Shown here one piece after another: positions 13,601-14,146 of a stretch of DNA of 14,146 bases. The translations under genes were made by a program, and so were the position numbers. Within the stretch, counting starts at the first letter, position 1. Each line of letters opens with the position of its first letter. The notes under the pieces were generated by a model. It made no database searches. It saw only the letters and a program-made list of their open reading frames with translations, and was not told the origin of the DNA. The stretch is from Granulicatella adiacens (GTDB taxonomy: Bacteria > Bacillota > Bacilli > Lactobacillales > Aerococcaceae): assembly GCA_018364485.1 (NCBI GenBank), contig JAGZLX010000042.1, positions 1 through 14,146 of the forward strand. Direction: 5' to 3'.

Positions 13601-14146
13601 TTAGAAATTTCTAGCATTTTCTTTGTTGAAACCATACTCTTCAAAGAATGCTTCTCTGAACTCTAATAAGTTGTCATCCATAATTGCTTGGCGAACTTGT
13701 TTCATTAAGTTCAATAAGAAGTACAAGTTATGATAACTTGTTAAGCGCAATCCGAATGTTTCGTCTGTTTTAAATAAGTGACGAATGTAGGCACGTGTAT
13801 AGTTACGACATGTGTAGCAATTACATTTCTCATCTAAAGGTCGGAAATCACGTTCGTATTTCGCATTCTTCACTACAAGACGTCCGCTACTTGTCATACA
13901 TGTACCATTACGAGCAATACGTGTTGGTAATACGCAGTCAAACATATCTACTCCGCGAATAACGCCGTCAATTAATGAGTCAGGTGAACCCACACCCATT
14001 AAGTAACGAGGTTTATTAGAAGGAATTAGTGGTGTTAAATAATCCAACACTTCATTCATTTCTTGTTTCGTTTCACCAACAGATAATCCACCGATAGAAT
14101 ATCCAGGGAAATCAAGAGAAATCATGTCTTTGGCATGAGCGATACG
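13601..14146 (-). CDS. tgt: tRNA-guanine transglycosylase, C-terminal part (cut by window edge)
   Basis: Tgt exchanges guanine 34 for the queuosine precursor preQ1 in tRNAs with GUN anticodons. The window holds 181 C-terminal codons, and the frame stays open to the edge with RIAHAKD, so an internal ATG at 14125 is not the start; full proteins have about 380 residues. Visible landmarks are GGLSVGE (substrate pocket), FDCVLPTR with the catalytic nucleophile Asp at codon 13937-13939, and the zinc site CNCYTC plus a His in SYHNLYF (codon 13730-13732). It ends in TAA. The gene is intact as far as seen and leads into yajC and the ComN-like gene. The spacer at 13534-13600 holds only a weak hairpin and no convincing promoter, so cotranscription is likely. 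Confidence 0.97.
   Translation of the reverse strand, partial: RIAHAKDMISLDFPGYSIGGLSVGETKQEMNEVLDYLTPLIPSNKPRYLMGVGSPDSLIDGVIRGVDMFDCVLPTRIARNGTCMTSSGRLVVKNAKYERDFRPLDEKCNCYTCRNYTRAYIRHLFKTDETFGLRLTSYHNLYFLLNLMKQVRQAIMDDNLLEFREAFFEEYGFNKENARNF

Noticed and set aside
14123..14125. ATG at 14125 as the start of tgt
   Set aside because: The frame is open to the window edge and the residues upstream continue the family sequence; this is an internal Met of a truncated gene.

Overview
This is an AT-rich stretch of a low-GC Gram-positive chromosome. The gene content (RNase Y, a sortase-type surface protein, YtoI/NrnA, a ScaR/SloR-like metal regulator, a fused AdhE, and Tgt-YajC-ComN) points to the Lactobacillales. 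A relative of Granulicatella or the Carnobacteriaceae is my best guess, from recall only. Every gene lies on the minus strand, so transcription runs from high to low coordinates, and nearly every unit ends in a clear intrinsic terminator.

Layout in transcription order: (1) The 3' half of tgt (queuosine tRNA modification, cut by the window edge), then yajC (Sec accessory) and a small ComN-family gene, ending at a terminator near 12900-12930. (2) adhE, a GTG-started bifunctional aldehyde/alcohol dehydrogenase. Its roughly 260-base upstream region holds two candidate promoters, a Rex-like operator and a cluster of phased TTTTCATTAA repeats. (3) A very short DtxR/MntR/ScaR-type regulator with its own extended -10 promoter and terminator. 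(4) A three-gene unit: ytoI (HTH-DRTGG-CBS-CBS-hotdog), then two tandem NrnA-like DHH/DHHA1 phosphoesterases with intact catalytic motifs. (5) A single-gene unit for a large secreted adhesin with two CnaB-type domains and a final FctA/Spy0128-type isopeptide domain. (6) rny (RNase Y) with its own promoter and terminator. (7) Bases 1-98, which look like one end of an insertion sequence (ISL3-like terminus, tentative).

The most notable observation is in the adhesin gene. Its frame ends at an amber codon (2098-2100). The same frame continues for 45 codons to a TAA at 1960-1962 and encodes a complete sortase signal (LPNTG, hydrophobic helix, charged tail). The terminator sits after that distal TAA. 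The amber stop falls right after the predicted isopeptide Asn of the last domain, so every folded domain survives but the wall anchor is lost. This is either a recent nonsense mutation giving a shed form, a suppressed or read-through codon, or a sequencing error.

Functionally the window mixes redox and fermentation control (Rex-AdhE), metal homeostasis (ScaR-like), nucleotide or short-RNA turnover (YtoI/NrnA pair, RNase Y), secretion and translation (YajC, Tgt), and host-surface interaction (adhesin). I saw no CRISPR array, tRNA, rRNA or prophage genes.
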